Part shown: positions 24,501-36,177 of the stretch, one piece after another
Numbering within the stretch: position 1 is the stretch's first letter
Layout: every line of letters begins with the position of its first letter
DNA from: Morella rubra
Lineage: Eukaryota > Streptophyta > Magnoliopsida > Fagales > Myricaceae
Length of the DNA stretch: 64,000 nt
Assembly (NCBI GenBank): GCA_003952965.2
Contig: RXIC02000119.1
Span: forward strand, 1 to 64,000
Reading direction: 5' to 3'
Position numbers and translations under genes: made by a program
The notes under the pieces: generated by a model
What the model was told of the DNA's origin: nothing
Seen by the model: only the letters and a program-made list of their open reading frames with translations
The model's database searches: none

Positions 24501-25063
24501 TGATCTATTATCAAACCTTAATCAGTGATGCATGCAGTAAGCATTGACTCTTTCGCATGTACCTTCTTTTGGCAGGTACCACAATCCTCAAGGCCATTAA
24601 AAATACGGTTGATCCCAAGACCGACGTTGTCTATGAGGAGAACCCCGATTCTGACTATGTTAAGTCAAGCAAATTCTCCTATGCTATTGTTGTAGTAGGA
24701 GAACCCCCATATGCAGAGACTTTTGGTGACAGCCTGAATTTGACCCTTCCTGAATCTGGTCTAAGTACGGTTACGAACGTCTGTGGAGCTGTGAAATGTG
24801 TAGTTGTCATTATCTCTGGCCGTCCTGTTGTGATCCAGCCATACGTTTCCTTGGTAGACGCCTTGGTTGCTGCGTGGCTTCCTGGAACTGAAGGCCAAGG
24901 AGTTGCTGATGTTCTATTTGGCGACTATGGTTTCACTGGCAAGCTTCCACGCACATGGTTCAAGACTGTTGATCAACTTCCAATGAATGTGGGGGATGCA
25001 CATTATGATCCCCTCTTCCCCTTTGGCTTTGGTCTCACCACAAAACCTAGTAAGGAAAATTAG
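21541..25063 (+). CDS. GH3 beta-D-glucan exohydrolase / beta-glucosidase
   Basis: Coding exons: 21541-21760, 21893-22097, 22570-22660, 22749-22894, 23461-23704, 23804-23908, 24003-24185, 24270-24474, 24576-25063. All junctions are GT-AG with matching phases, giving 628 aa, the normal family length. Residues 1 to about 23 form a signal peptide ([10 protein letters not shown] core), so the enzyme is secreted to the wall or vacuole. The GH3 N-terminal barrel has [20 protein letters not shown]308 in GFVISDWQG is the expected nucleophile and E514 in GEPPYAET the acid/base; subtracting 23 gives 285 and 491, the numbers known for barley ExoI. The family releases glucose from the non-reducing ends of beta-glucans during wall turnover. 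Start: first ATG after the leader acceptor; an upstream in-frame ATG at 21508 would sit in the leader intron. It appears intact. Exact substrate is inferred. Confidence 0.93.
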
Positions 25064-25459
25064 GACACCATTCTTGGGACTTCGATTGAGTTCCGGGACA
25101 TAAAATACATTTTTCATTCTTCTGAGCTGGACCTAATTGCATTCCTTATTATCTTGAAGATTAATAAGTCCTGCTGAGGGGAAAAAGATGTAACAAATAA
25201 GTCCCATTCAATGCATTTTCAGTAGCGATGTCACAAGAGAACAGAGTTGCAGAAAGCACAATATTCCATAAGGTACAAGATAGATTTCATGTCCTTTAGT
25301 ATCAATCTACAGTGACTACAGCATAAAAAGATCTGTGAATTTGCTTAGCTCCTACCAAATTACCATAAAGTGAAATGTATAAGGTTGATTTATTAAGCAA
25401 AGGACCAGATACACTCTTTCAAAATGATAGTTTCCTTGTAAAATAAGATTCCAAGAAGT
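25064..25459. other. 3' flank of the GH3 gene
   Basis: Contains the presumed 3' untranslated region of the glucan exohydrolase and ends at the LINE target duplication (25460-25476). No other gene. Confidence 0.5.
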
Positions 25460-25552
25460 AGCAACACAGTAGATTCAGCTCTTCCCTTTTGCCCAAAGGA
25501 GCTGACCTTTCGGTTCCCTAGACCCCTTCATTCCCTCCCAGTTTGGGAGGCC

Positions 25553-26345
25553 TCAGATGACGTGCCTCTTTTGGCTCTCAAAAAGCCGGAGAGAAGGTTC
25601 GTGAAAAGACTCCATGTGAAGAAGAAAATTCCTTCACGGGTGGATGCAAAAATCTCAACTAGCATCAAGAAGCGTGGCTGTTTGAAGGTTGATGGGGTTC
25701 TTGGCAAAGAGGCAGAGACAGGCCTTAACATGCCCCACCTCCGCCATGAAAACCATAACTGCGATTCATCTCAGGGATATGGCCAGCGTCCTCATTCGCC
25801 TCTTCCTGTCAAGCTATCCCTGGCCTTTTGTTCAACGAATTGGAATGAAAAAGATTATTTCTGGTATGATTTGGAATCCATTGGTAATTCTTTTGCTGGA
25901 CCTTGGTTTTGTCTGAGAGATTTTAACGCTTTGGTGTCGCAAGCGGATAAATATGGAGGGAGACCCGTCTCGGCCTCTTCCTCTTGTGGTTTCCAAGCTT
26001 TTATGTTAAATTCGGTCTCATGGATGTGGGCTTTGTCGGTAGCTCAAGGCGATCGATTAGAGAAGCCAATGGCCCCCTCTAGCCCATTGATTCCTGCTAA
26101 GAGAGGCCTGGTAGATGCAGATGACGTGCCTCTTTTGGCTCTCAAAAAGCAATTTTGCGGAGAGAAGGTTCGTAAAAGACTCCAAATGTGAAGAAGAAAA
26201 TTCCCAGAGGTCGGAAAGGAGCAAAGACTACACGGGTGGATGCAAAAATCTCAACTAGCATCAAGAAGCGTGGCTGTCAAGGTTGATGGGGTTCTTGGCA
26301 AAGAGGCGGGAGAGATTAACATGCCCCACCCCCGCCATGAAAACC
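25553..26345 (+). pseudogene. Duplicated, shortened 5' part of the LINE
   Basis: 25553-25830 repeats 26123-26400 (DDVPLLALKK, VDAKISTSIKKRGC and the start of the endonuclease). 25838-26035 repeats 26620-26818 almost base for base. The first copy lacks several short internal segments that the second copy has, such as those after CTCAAAAAGC and after AGAAAATTCC, yet the remaining bases are nearly identical. The pattern looks like repeated small deletions in one arm of a recent internal duplication. Confidence 0.7.
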
Positions 26346-28445
26346 ATTTTTTGGAACTGCGGCGGCTTTGCTAGAAGAGCGGCAGTTCTTTATCTCAGGG
26401 ATATGCTCCGCCAGCACTCCCCTGATATTTTGTTCTTGGCGCGTTGGTTTTGATAATTTTTTTGAATGTCCACCAAGAGGAAAGAGAGGTGTTTAGCCCT
26501 TGCGTGGAAGCAGGGCGTGGAACTTGATGTCTCTTTTGTCAATCACCATATTCTGTCTGTTATTTTATATTCGGACCCCTGTAACCTTCCTTGGATGATC
26601 ACTTTTGTTCATGGTCCTACGAATTGGAATGAAAAAGATTATTTCTGGTATGATTTGGAATCCATTGGTAATTCTTTTGCTGGACCTTGGTTTTGTCTGA
26701 GAGATTTTAACGCTTTGGTGTCGCAAGCGGATAAATATGGAGGGAGACCCGTCTCGGCCTCTTCCTCTTGTGGTTTCCAAGCTTTTATGTTAAATTCTGG
26801 TCTCATGGATGTGGGCTTTGTCGGTAATCCTTTCACTTGGACCAATGGTCAATTTGGTAGGCGATCGATCCAAGAACGGCTAGATCGAGGTATCGCCAAT
26901 GAGGAATGGAGAGTAGCCTTCCCTCGGGCAGTTATAAAACACCTTCCCTGGGTGGCATCAGACCATGCACCGCTGCTGTTGGACACTGGGAGAACAGAGT
27001 TCGTGTCCCCGCCCATTCCAGTTTGAACAATTCTGGATTCGAGACAAGTAGTGCGCTGGTGTGATGGAACAAACCTGGAAACAGCGTAGACAAGGGTCTC
27101 CAGCCTTCATTATGTGCAAAGGCCTCAAAGACACGAAGGTGGCACTTCACAAATGGAACCGTGAAGTTTTTGGAGTTATCCAGTATAAAATCAGTCACCT
27201 TAGGACGGCTCTTGATGTTATTCAACAGAAGCCGGATGATGATATTGCAGTTGCAACGGAAAGAGAGCTGCGGGGACAGCTCCTAGAACAACTGAAAAGA
27301 GAGGAGATTCTTTGGCGAAATAAATCTCGAGTGACATGGCTCACCACTCCGGATCTCAATACCAAGTTCTTCTATATTTCCACTATTATTTGGCGACGAC
27401 GGAATTGTATTGACGCTATTAAAAATCCCAATGGCATGTTGTTGCAGGAGAGAGACCAGATTGGTCATCATTTTATTTCACATTTCCAACACCTCTTTGA
27501 GCGGCAACAGACATCATTTCCTAGAGGATTTGCCGGTCTCTTTCAAGAAGTGATCAGTTCCGAGGATAATGAGCTTCTGTGTGCTGCCCCTGAGGAAGCC
27601 GAAATATGGACTGTTGTGAAGAGTCTTGGACCTACTAAAGCCCCTGGCCCAGACGGGTTTTCAGCAATTTTTTTCCAGCAGTTTTGGCGCATCATCAAAC
27701 TAGAAGTGGTTAGTACGGTGAAGAAGTTCTTCCAGACTGGGTTTTTACTCAAGGAATTCAATCATACTAATATCACCCTTATTCCAAAGATTGAATCTCC
27801 AACGTTGGTGACCCATTATAGACCCGTCAGTCTCTGTAACGTAGCTTACAAAATTATTGCTAAGCTTCTTGCGAACAAGCTCCAGCTGGTCATCCATAAA
27901 ATTATATCTCATTCACAATCTGCCTTTGTCCTTGGGAGACGTATTCAGGATAACATCATATTAGTGAATGAGATTATGCACACACTTAAGAAGAAAAGGG
28001 GTCGGGGCGGCCTCATGGCGCTCAAGATTGACATTGAGAAAGCATATGATAAGGTTGATTGGGGCTTTCTTTTGGAAATCATGAGGTGTTGTGGTTTTTT
28101 TCCTTTCTGGTGCCGAATGATATCCTAATATATTTCAACTTCCTCTTTTTCTATTTTATTGAATGGGAGTCCCTTCGGTTTTTTCAAGCCCCATCGGAGG
28201 CTTCGGCAAGGTGATTCTCTATCCCCATTCCTTTTTATCCTTGTCACGGAGGGGCTGACCAGATTAATTGCGAAAGCAAAGCATGACAACAGGATGCATG
28301 GAATCAAAATTGCTCGCCAAGCCCCTCCCATTACACACCTCTAGTTTGCCGATGATTTGATGGTATTTTGTAGAGCTAATAGGTAGAAGCTCAAGGGGTC
28401 AGTGAGTGTTTTCAAACCTTTGTTGATTGGTCAGGACAAACCATC
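26338..28445 (+). pseudogene. LINE endonuclease and reverse transcriptase, broken
   Basis: The endonuclease begins MKTIFWNCGGFARRAAV (about 26338). It continues with FCLRDFNALVSQ, GFVGNPFTWTNGQFG and WVASDHAPLLL (to about 26985), the AP-endonuclease pattern of plant L1. The reverse transcriptase follows (27061-28128): [43 protein letters not shown]-like, [14 protein letters not shown] and [14 protein letters not shown]. It continues from 28159 with RRLRQGDSLSPFLFIL, then the catalytic FADD at about 28346. Stops or frameshifts occur near 26450, 27030, 28128 and just before FADD. The translation fades at about 28440, before the thumb and zf-RVT regions. Confidence 0.9.
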
Positions 28446-28455
28446 AATTTGTAGT

Positions 28456-28780
28456 AGGGTTGCACAACTGGAAATCCGGTCGGATCGGATTTTCAGTTGT
28501 GCCTAAATTGAAGGACCGAACCGGACCAAATCTAGGGTGTTATATATATTATGCAAACCATATTTAGGAGAAAAAAAAAGAAACCTTGGACCACTCTCCA
28601 AATTTATTATGATTCATTAAAAAATAAAATGTCTTTAATTTAGTTTGTCATTTTAGCAGATGAGACTGCACATCATCTATTTTTAGTTTGTCATTTTAGC
28701 AAATTACTATGGCGTGAAGGCCCTTGGGCTTAATCCTGCGGCCTTTTCTCAAGAATCTCTTATCATCTGGTTTAAATTTA
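28456..28780. other. hAT-like end with foldback, inside the LINE
   Basis: At about 28456 the LINE frame stops and TAGGGTTGCACAACTGG starts, resembling a hAT terminus. GCACAACTGGAAATCCG is followed seven bases later by its near-perfect inverse complement, a 17-bp stem with one mismatch. CCGAACCGGACC-type motifs follow. No matching right end or 8-bp duplication was found before the MULE, so it is a fragment. Confidence 0.5.
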
Positions 28781-28970
28781 GGGAAATTTCACTTTTGGTC
28801 ACTAGGTTTTGACCACTTTTACGATTTGGTCACTAAGAATTTTTTTTTTTTTTTTTCAGTTCTTAGTCACTGAATTTAGGCCCTTCTAAATAAAAGGTCC
28901 TTCTGTCAGTTGACCATCCAATGACTAACGGAACTTCTCTCCATGTCAGCCTCCTGGCCTTGTTCTGTCC
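28781..28970 (+). repeat. Left terminal inverted repeat of the MULE
   Basis: Pairs with 35980-36168. The homopolymer tract inside it (about 28840-28857) differs in length between the two arms. The arms stop matching around the shared CTCCTGGCC segment. Confidence 0.9.
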
Positions 28971-29615
28971 ACGTCAGCTTAAATGACTCGGCGTTATTGT
29001 AATTGAAAAAAAAACGTGATTTGCAAAATCTGAACAGTATTCAACCACATTGTTTTGAAACACAAACAAAGGTAACCATCTGCTATTGAACCGCACCGTT
29101 TTGAATGTCAAACAAACAAAGCTAACTTAATAGATTTTGAACCGCACCGTTTTGAAGCATAAACAAAAAATCAAAACTGCATCATTCTAACATTTGCAAA
29201 TCACGTTTTTCTTCCAAGTGTTGAAACCCCCCTTCCTTGTCACCTTAAAGTGTCGAACCCAAAGCTTTGCCCTAACCGTGTACTGCGGCGATCGAATCTG
29301 TGCAACTTCCAGCAAAACTGTGACATTGGAGTGCCAGATCAGTCTTCGTGCTTCGTGCTTCAATTTTGTTGAAATTTTCGTGAATCTTCGGTGCGAGATC
29401 AGTCTTCGTCCTTCGGTGCGAGAAATTTCATTAACTAGCTCTAGAAGGTAATGTGTTAATAGCACGTTGGTTATCCGTTAAAGAATGACTCCTAACTAAA
29501 TATAGCTTTCCCGTTGCAGCTTGGTGAATATAATAGAAGCTTGCTGTCGGGAACAAAGAATCAAAGACTGAAAGGCCCACCCTTTTGTATCAGCTGACCC
29601 ATTGTGTGGACAACA

Positions 29616-32600
29616 ATGTCTGGAGGTAGGGACAAAAATACTCACGTGCTCTGTCTATTTGTTTAACTTTATGTCATTGTACACATAATAAAGGGGTCAT
29701 TAGGTTTTCGAGAAAAAAAGGGGGTCATTAGGTTTTCGAGAAAAAAAAGGGACCCATTGTGTTTTGTCTTCTTCACTTTAAGGTATTTGAATATTGAAAC
29801 ATGTGGTCCCAAGGTTAAAATGGATGTATGTGTAGTTGGGCAAAATCAATTTTGTATTGCTCGTGTTGCACGGGTTTTCAATTCCAACTTTCCTTCAACT
29901 TACAATTGAACTGTTGTTGGAATTAAAGACTGAAATATTGTATATGATTTTGTAGGAAAAACACTAAAGATACGTATCTATCATGGTGGTCATTTTCTTG
30001 GAAGTCGGGGCTAGATCTATTCGGGGGGGAAGGTGGATGATGTGGGGCATCTGGATATAGATTTTATATCTTCAATTGAGATTGAGCATGCAGTGTTGGG
30101 TCTTGGATATATACAGACGGGGAATTTGTGGTATTGTTTCGACGACGAAGAATGGGTTGCTTTGAGAAGTTTGAAGAATGATAAAGATGTTGTCAATTTG
30201 ATAAATAGATCCTTCGTGGAGAAGAGGAGCATTCTAAATATATATGTTGAGCATGCGGTAGACGAGGCTGTCTTAGTTGAGACTGCAGAACCCTTGCTTC
30301 AACTTACTGGCCCGGTTCCTTCACAAACTCAATCTGATGTACCAGAGGCTCCTATAGATGATGCTGCTGATGGGGGTACAGTTGGAGATCTCGAAGGTGG
30401 AGAAAATATTGCAGAAGATTTGAGTGTTGATGAGGATCTGGGTGTAGATGAGGATTTTGGTGTAGAAGAGGACGTTAATGTAAATCAGGAGCTAGGTGGT
30501 GATGACTTGAGTGGCTTCAGTGGGACTGATGTTGAAGAATCCAACCTGTTTTCAGATGTTGAAAGTCCGGTCAATGGAAGGGCAGAAACCAGCAGCAACG
30601 TAGACTGGTTTGGGGTATTTCCAGCTAATGTGGGGGAAGATGATGATGGTCCTTCGTCAGAGTACGAGGATAGTGATGGGAAGCGAAGCCACGACGGATC
30701 TGACAGTGAGCAGCCCCCACTACAGAATCTGCAGCCAGAGTTTAATGAAGAAACTGACATGTTGGGTGAGGTATCATTAGAAAGCGGCCTCATTTTCCCC
30801 AATACAAAGGTTCTAAGAAAGGCATTGAGGCGGTACTCAGTTCAAAAGTAATTTGACTTCAATTACCTGCACAACGATAAGTTGAGGGTACAAGCTCAGT
30901 GCGCATTGAAGACTGCACATTTTACATTTTTGCCTCCAAAGTAAGGGATTCTGATTCAATCCAAATAAAAGTCCTGATTTCTGAGCACACCTGCGTGCTC
31001 ATTATGAGTCCAAGAAATGTGATGTGAATTTCTTGGCACGACACTACCTTGCCAACTTTAGAGACTGCCCCACTTGGCCTGCAGCTGCACTTAAGCAACA
31101 GATCGTCGGGAGTTTAACTTAGATGTGCCATTGCATCGGTGTTATCGAGCTAAGCGAATGGCGTGTGAAATGGTTTTTGGAAATTAGTCTGAACAATTCA
31201 ATTTCACCAGTCAATATTGTCTGGCTTTGAAGAAGTGGAATCCGGGTACCACTGTTGTTTTATGCAAGTCTGGTCATCACTTCAAGAGGTTGTATGTGTG
31301 CCTCGCGGCTTGCAAGATGGGTTTGAAGTATTGCAGACCAATAATATGTGTTGATGGCTGTCATTTGAAGGGACAATTCGGGGGTCAGCTTCTATGTGCA
31401 ATTGGAAAGGATGGGAATGATGACATGTTTCCTATCTCATATGCTGTGGTGGAGGCTGAGACTCGAGATTCTTGGTCATGGTTTATGCATAAGTTGTTAG
31501 CTGACATTGGCCCGGTTCAGGAGCATGGCTGGACCTTCATGAGTGATAGACAGAAGGTAATACATGTTGCTGTCAATATAAGCAAAGCGTTTTAACTTGC
31601 TCTTGTTTAAGTGTTTTAACTTCAGTTCTTTTTTTTAAAAGGTGCAATTTTTAACTTCAAGTTACTTTAACTTCAGTTGAATTAATTATGCAATTACAAC
31701 TTTAAAATTGCAATGTTTTAAAGTCGGGTTAATTTGCTGTAAGTGTTTTAAAATTGCAATGGTTTTAAGCATTTTAACTTGCTCTTGTTTAAGTTAGGTG
31801 CTTTAACTTCAGTTGAATTGCAATGTTTTAAAATTGCAATGGTCGGGTTAATTTTTTGGTTGTTCAACAAAAGCATCTTAATTAAAACGCCCTCTTGTCT
31901 CACGCAGACTTCTCTTACATCTTAATGCCCAATCTTGTCTCTTTTGATAAAGTAATGACAGACTACTATATGAATTTTTTTTATCATTCATATGAAATCA
32001 AAATTCAAACTTACATTTTGGTGCTCTTAAGAAACGAAGTTGCTGTTTTTAACTTTCTGTTTTTACCTTATAGGGTTTGGGTCTCACTTTTGACGAAGAA
32101 ATGCCAGAGGTCGAGCATAGATGTTGTCTGCGCCATCTACATGCTAACTTGAAGGGTGCTGGTTTTAAGGGCAAAGCGTTTAAGGACAAGTTGTGGGCGG
32201 CTGCAACTGCTACAAATATTGTTGACTTTAAAGCTGCTATGTTGAAAATCGAAGTGTCCTATAACGGTGCTCATCAAAACTCCTAGAAGTTAAGACATCC
32301 CTTTGGGCACGGCACGCTTTCGGAGTACATTGCAAAAGCGATATGCTTTTGAACAACCTCGCAGAAACATTCAACGCATGGATCAAAGAGGCTCGGGATA
32401 AACCAGTGATTAGCATGCTTGAGATGATACGTCGCCAGCTCCAACTGAGGTTCCACAAGAAGAAGAGGGGTGTTGAGGCAGCCCTTGAACAGACTCCAAA
32501 CGCCTGTGTCCAAAGATTTTTAAGAAGTTAGAGAAGATCAAGAGTGACTCTCGAGTTTGTGTCTGTCAGTGGCAGAATGGTTTGGAATTCGAAGTAGACC

Positions 32601-33213
32601 AGATTGATTCCCCTCGGAGGGTGGTAGATCTTTCTGATCGCACATGCTCATGTGGAAAATGGCAGTTGTGTGGAATACCGTGTATTCATGCTTGTGCAGC
32701 AATAGCTCGTAACAAGCAAAAACCGAGGAATATGTAGCTGAGTGTTACAAGCTGTCAACTTATCTGAAGTCATATGAGTATGGAGTTCATGCTATGCCAG
32801 GGCCTGAGTCATGGCCAATGGGGTCGTCTAATGTAATTCTGCCACCGGTTGTAAGGGTCCAACCTGGAAGGCCCAAGAAAGCGAGGAAGAGGGCACCTGA
32901 TGAGCCGAACCTCCCGTACAAAGTAAGTGGGCGGGGATACTTGGTAAGGTGTGGAAATTGTGGCACTGAAGGTCATAACGCTCGTTCTTGCCCACACCCC
33001 GAAAATCCGAACAAGAAAGTATGGAAGAAAAAGGCAAAGAAGGTAATAAATAAAGTTTAAGTTTACATGTGCTGTCAACTTATCTTCGATTGCTAATTTT
33101 TTACATATGTGCAGGTCCCGGGTGACACAACCCAACCAAGCAGACAGAATCGTGGCAGACGCAGAGGAAGAGGGCGGGGGAGAGGAACAATGGCACCAGA
33201 CGCAGAGGAATGA
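29616..33213 (+). pseudogene. mudrA-type MULE transposase, decayed
   Basis: Likely exons: 29616-29625 (ATG), 29956-31556, 32074-33042, 33115-33213, all GT-AG. Domains: PB1-like N-terminus (IRIYHGGHFLG, then GLGYIQTGNLWY), long acidic linker, MuDR DNA-binding region (about 30770-31100, degenerate), MULE catalytic core, SWIM zinc finger (CSCGKWQLCGIPCIHAC, about 32647), CCHC knuckle (CGNCGTEGHNARSC, about 32950) and an RG-rich tail. The three expected acidic residues are visible: D in CVDGCHLKG, D in SDRQKGL and E in NNLAETFN. An in-frame TAG at 30010, the stop at 30849, stops and frame changes between about 30850 and 31230, and further ones at 32284 and 32529 kill it. Transposase from elsewhere would be needed for movement. 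Confidence 0.9.
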
Positions 33214-34185
33214 TGTTTTTTGTAAAGTCCAGCTGAAGATCTGCTGGCATCTTTTGTAAATTCCAGCTGATGTATGTGCTGGTATTTTTGTAAATCCAGC
33301 TGATGAACATTGTGTTTTGAATAGGAAACTGTTTTAGATAGGAGCTGGGTGGTATTTGGCAGATATGTAATATAGTGATGTATTCTGACACTTTGTTCGA
33401 GTAGTTAAATGGATGTATTCTACCACTTTGTTGGAGTAATTAAAAAGGATGTATTCAGCCACTTAGTTGGAGTAGTTAATATACTAGAGTATTCGGCCAT
33501 TTTGCTTGAGTTTTACATTTGTGAGTGTTTAATGCTTTATGTTGAAGCTTTCAGTTGTCATTGATATTTTCAAATCTTGCTGAGTGTTTGAGTTTAGTTA
33601 GAGGTTATCTGAAATTTCACATATGCTATTTTGCAGATCTATAGTTTGTTGGTGTTTTGGGTAATCACAGATGGTATTTTGCAGATCTGTAGATTGTTGG
33701 TATTATGGGTCATCACAGATTTTATTTTGCAGATATGTACTTTGTTGGTATTTTACAGATCTATTGGTATTTTTCCTGTAGTTTGGGTCATATGTACATT
33801 AATGGTATTTTACAGATCTATACCTATGTACCTTTTGTCCAATAGTGTTGTTGATATGGTACACATTCAAAGAAGTTAGACACAAATGTGGAGAACATGG
33901 ATAATTTCATTGAAAATGTCATTGGATTGGAATCCACACTACAAACCAATTACAAATTAACCATTACAACACAATGGACATCTGAAAATTCCATTGGATC
34001 CACACTACAAAACCAATTACAGATTAACCATTACACAATGGAAATCTGAAAGTTGGATTGGATCCACAATACAAAACATAAAACATTACAACACCAATTA
34101 CAAAACAACTTCCCAAAATACCTAAGTTAGACACTAAAGTTAGACATTACAAGACACACTACACTTCAAGTTCCCAATGACTACG
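33214..34185. other. MULE spacer between convergent genes
   Basis: 3' flanks of the two convergent genes. Short degenerate repeats occur at about 33630-33830 (GGTATTTTGCAGATCTGTAG-like, about five times), and a loose repeat ATTGGATCCACACTACAAA lies at about 33920-34060. No coding frame. Confidence 0.6.
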
Positions 34186-35550
34186 TTAGTTGCTTCTCAT
34201 CAGTGCAACACCCAATGCAACAATTGCAATCCATGACTCCCCCAACAGCATCTTTAGACTTCTCTTGTCATGCTTCAGCGAGTCTCTCTCATTCTCCAGG
34301 ACCTTTATCTTCTTTGTCAAATGACGTCCCACCTCCATCCCCCTAGGGCAGGTGGGAGGATCAAACCAGCAAAAGTAATTGCAATGTCTCTGCCAATACA
34401 AGATAATAGGTTAATAGCACACTTGGTCATATAATAACTAGCCACACAATCATCAATTAACTTACTGAATTTCCATCAAAATTTTCACATCCAAAGAAAC
34501 GTCTTCCTGGATTGGAATCGGTCCATGACGATTTCAGCGGTGCTTTCAGACCACAGCTACAGACCTTTGCATCAACGGCTCTACTGATTTTGAGGTTGGA
34601 TGACGAGACCGTGCTGTAAATGCATAAGTCAAAATGATGTCAAAATATGCAATCATAAAGGGAAAATAGATTTGGTAATATATGGTAAGTCAATCTGTCA
34701 AATTCAGCATTAATGTATACTAGATTCAGGCTCTAACAGTGCAATTGTCATTACTGTTTTGTCTAACAGTGCTCAATTATAAGTGTCGAAACAAGGATTT
34801 CAAATGGGCATAGCTCTACCTTAGTTCTTGCTAGATATTGAAGGGACATCCGATGGAATACTTCTACTTTGGATAGCTGTGGTGTATCTCTCAAGGTCAT
34901 CAAAATATACTGGAAACTATGTGATGCAACAAAAACTATCAGCATATTATTACTGGATGAAACCTTCTTTGGCCCGAAGGTAAGCATGAAGGGACATCCA
35001 TTACCAAAACAGAACCAACTTCACATCAATTTCTGACCCAACTATAGAACCTAATAATCCCAAATACACATAAATGAAACAACAAAAGCTTTTTTAAACT
35101 CAACTCTCAGCCTCACTGTTATTCCCTTCCAATCATTAAGAAATGAAAATCAAAACGCAGCAAAACTACATGGTGACATTTGAGGAAAATGGGCTTGCTA
35201 TTAGATAAGCTCACAAAGGTATTAAACGTTTAATAATTTACTTCACAAGCAACGCTAATCACGAAAATCAATTCAAACTTATCCATGTCTGAAAACCCCC
35301 CAAAAAGAAAAAAAAAATCACCTTAACACGACATTCATTCCAAATATTTTGTCCCAACTACACATCAATTCCTCATTTTGTCCACAGCAATGAAGATAGC
35401 TAGCAAAACCAACTTCAAATCAAAACCAAACGCCTATTCAAAGACAACCAAACAAACAGTAACAAATTTTGCCCAAATCAAAAACAAAACCATTCACAGC
35501 TAAATGACATTGCCCAAACAAACATAAACTCACCTTTGCTCAGACATCAT
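34186..35550 (-). CDS. GRF zinc-finger protein carried by the MULE
   Basis: Three exons on the minus strand: 35550-35534, 34613-34466 and 34389-34186. All introns are GT-AG with consistent phases, giving 122 aa with no stop. It starts MMSEQSTVSSS. A GRF-type zinc finger follows: [24 protein letters not shown] and [11 protein letters not shown], with the C-x-C, GRRFFGC and C-x-Y-F-x-W signatures. Then comes a charged, probably coiled helix ([27 protein letters not shown], shortened here) and a hydrophobic C-terminus ([12 protein letters not shown]). Small GRF proteins with this layout are numerous in plant genomes and mostly of unknown role. GRF fingers in other proteins bind single-stranded nucleic acid; that function here is inference. 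The gene is convergent with the transposase and lies wholly between the TIRs. Confidence 0.75.
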
Positions 35551-35979
35551 GAACCAAACTCCACCGATTCGTCTTCGATTTCCTTAGGCTCAATGAGTCT
35601 CCTTAAATTTCGTTACGCACGTTTCAGTTGAATCTCGCAGGCTTGAAGTCGAAGGTTTTAAGTCGGGGATTTGGGGGTGTTCTGCGAGAGAGAGGAGAGG
35701 GTTTGCGCACGGAGATTTTGGGGTGTGCTAAAGAGAGGAGAGGACTGGGCACGCTGATTTGGGGGTGTGCGAGAGAGAGGACTGGTTAGGGCTCTTCTTT
35801 GATTTGGGGGTGTTGTGCGGGATTGAGTAGATGAGAAGCTTCTCCATATTAAAACGGTGCGCATTGATGAACTTCGCATTTCACTAACTTGAGAGTTGGC
35901 TTAAAACAGTGCGGTTTGAACTAGAGAATTTATATAACCAACGGTCTGTCGTTTTCAGCTGACTGGGAAGTGACGTAGA

Positions 35980-36168
35980 AATTTTGTTCGATGACAGGGC
36001 CAGGAGGCTGACATGGAGAGAAGTTCGTTAGTCATTGGATGGTCAACTGACAGAAGGACCTTTTATTTAGAAGGGCCTAAATTCAGTGACTAAGAACTGA
36101 AAAAAAAAATTCTTAGTGATCAAATCATAAAAGTGGTCAAAACCTAGTGACCAAAAGTGAAATTTCCC
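35980..36168 (-). repeat. Right terminal inverted repeat of the MULE
   Basis: Inverse of 28781-28970. The GRF gene is read away from this end, so this repeat probably supplies its promoter, as Mutator TIRs do in known cases (inference). Confidence 0.9.
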
Positions 36169-36177
36169 TTAAATTTA

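Larger units (their letters stand above)
28781..36168 (+). mobile_element. Mutator-like element (MULE), about 7.4 kb, 9-bp TSD
   Basis: Long terminal inverted repeats start GGGAAATTTCACTTTTGGTC and pair 28781-28970 with 35980-36168, with few differences. TTAAATTTA flanks both sides (28772-28780 and 36169-36177), the 9-bp duplication typical of Mutator. Subterminal motifs GAACCGCACCGTTTTGA (about 29090 and 29140) recur in inverted form near 35850 and 35910. Inside are a mudrA-type transposase on the plus strand and a convergent GRF zinc-finger gene on the minus strand. It sits inside the LINE, so it is younger than the LINE. Confidence 0.93.

Noticed and set aside
30485-30802. Minus-strand frame of 105 codons
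   Set aside because: Shadow of the acidic linker of the MULE transposase on the plus strand.
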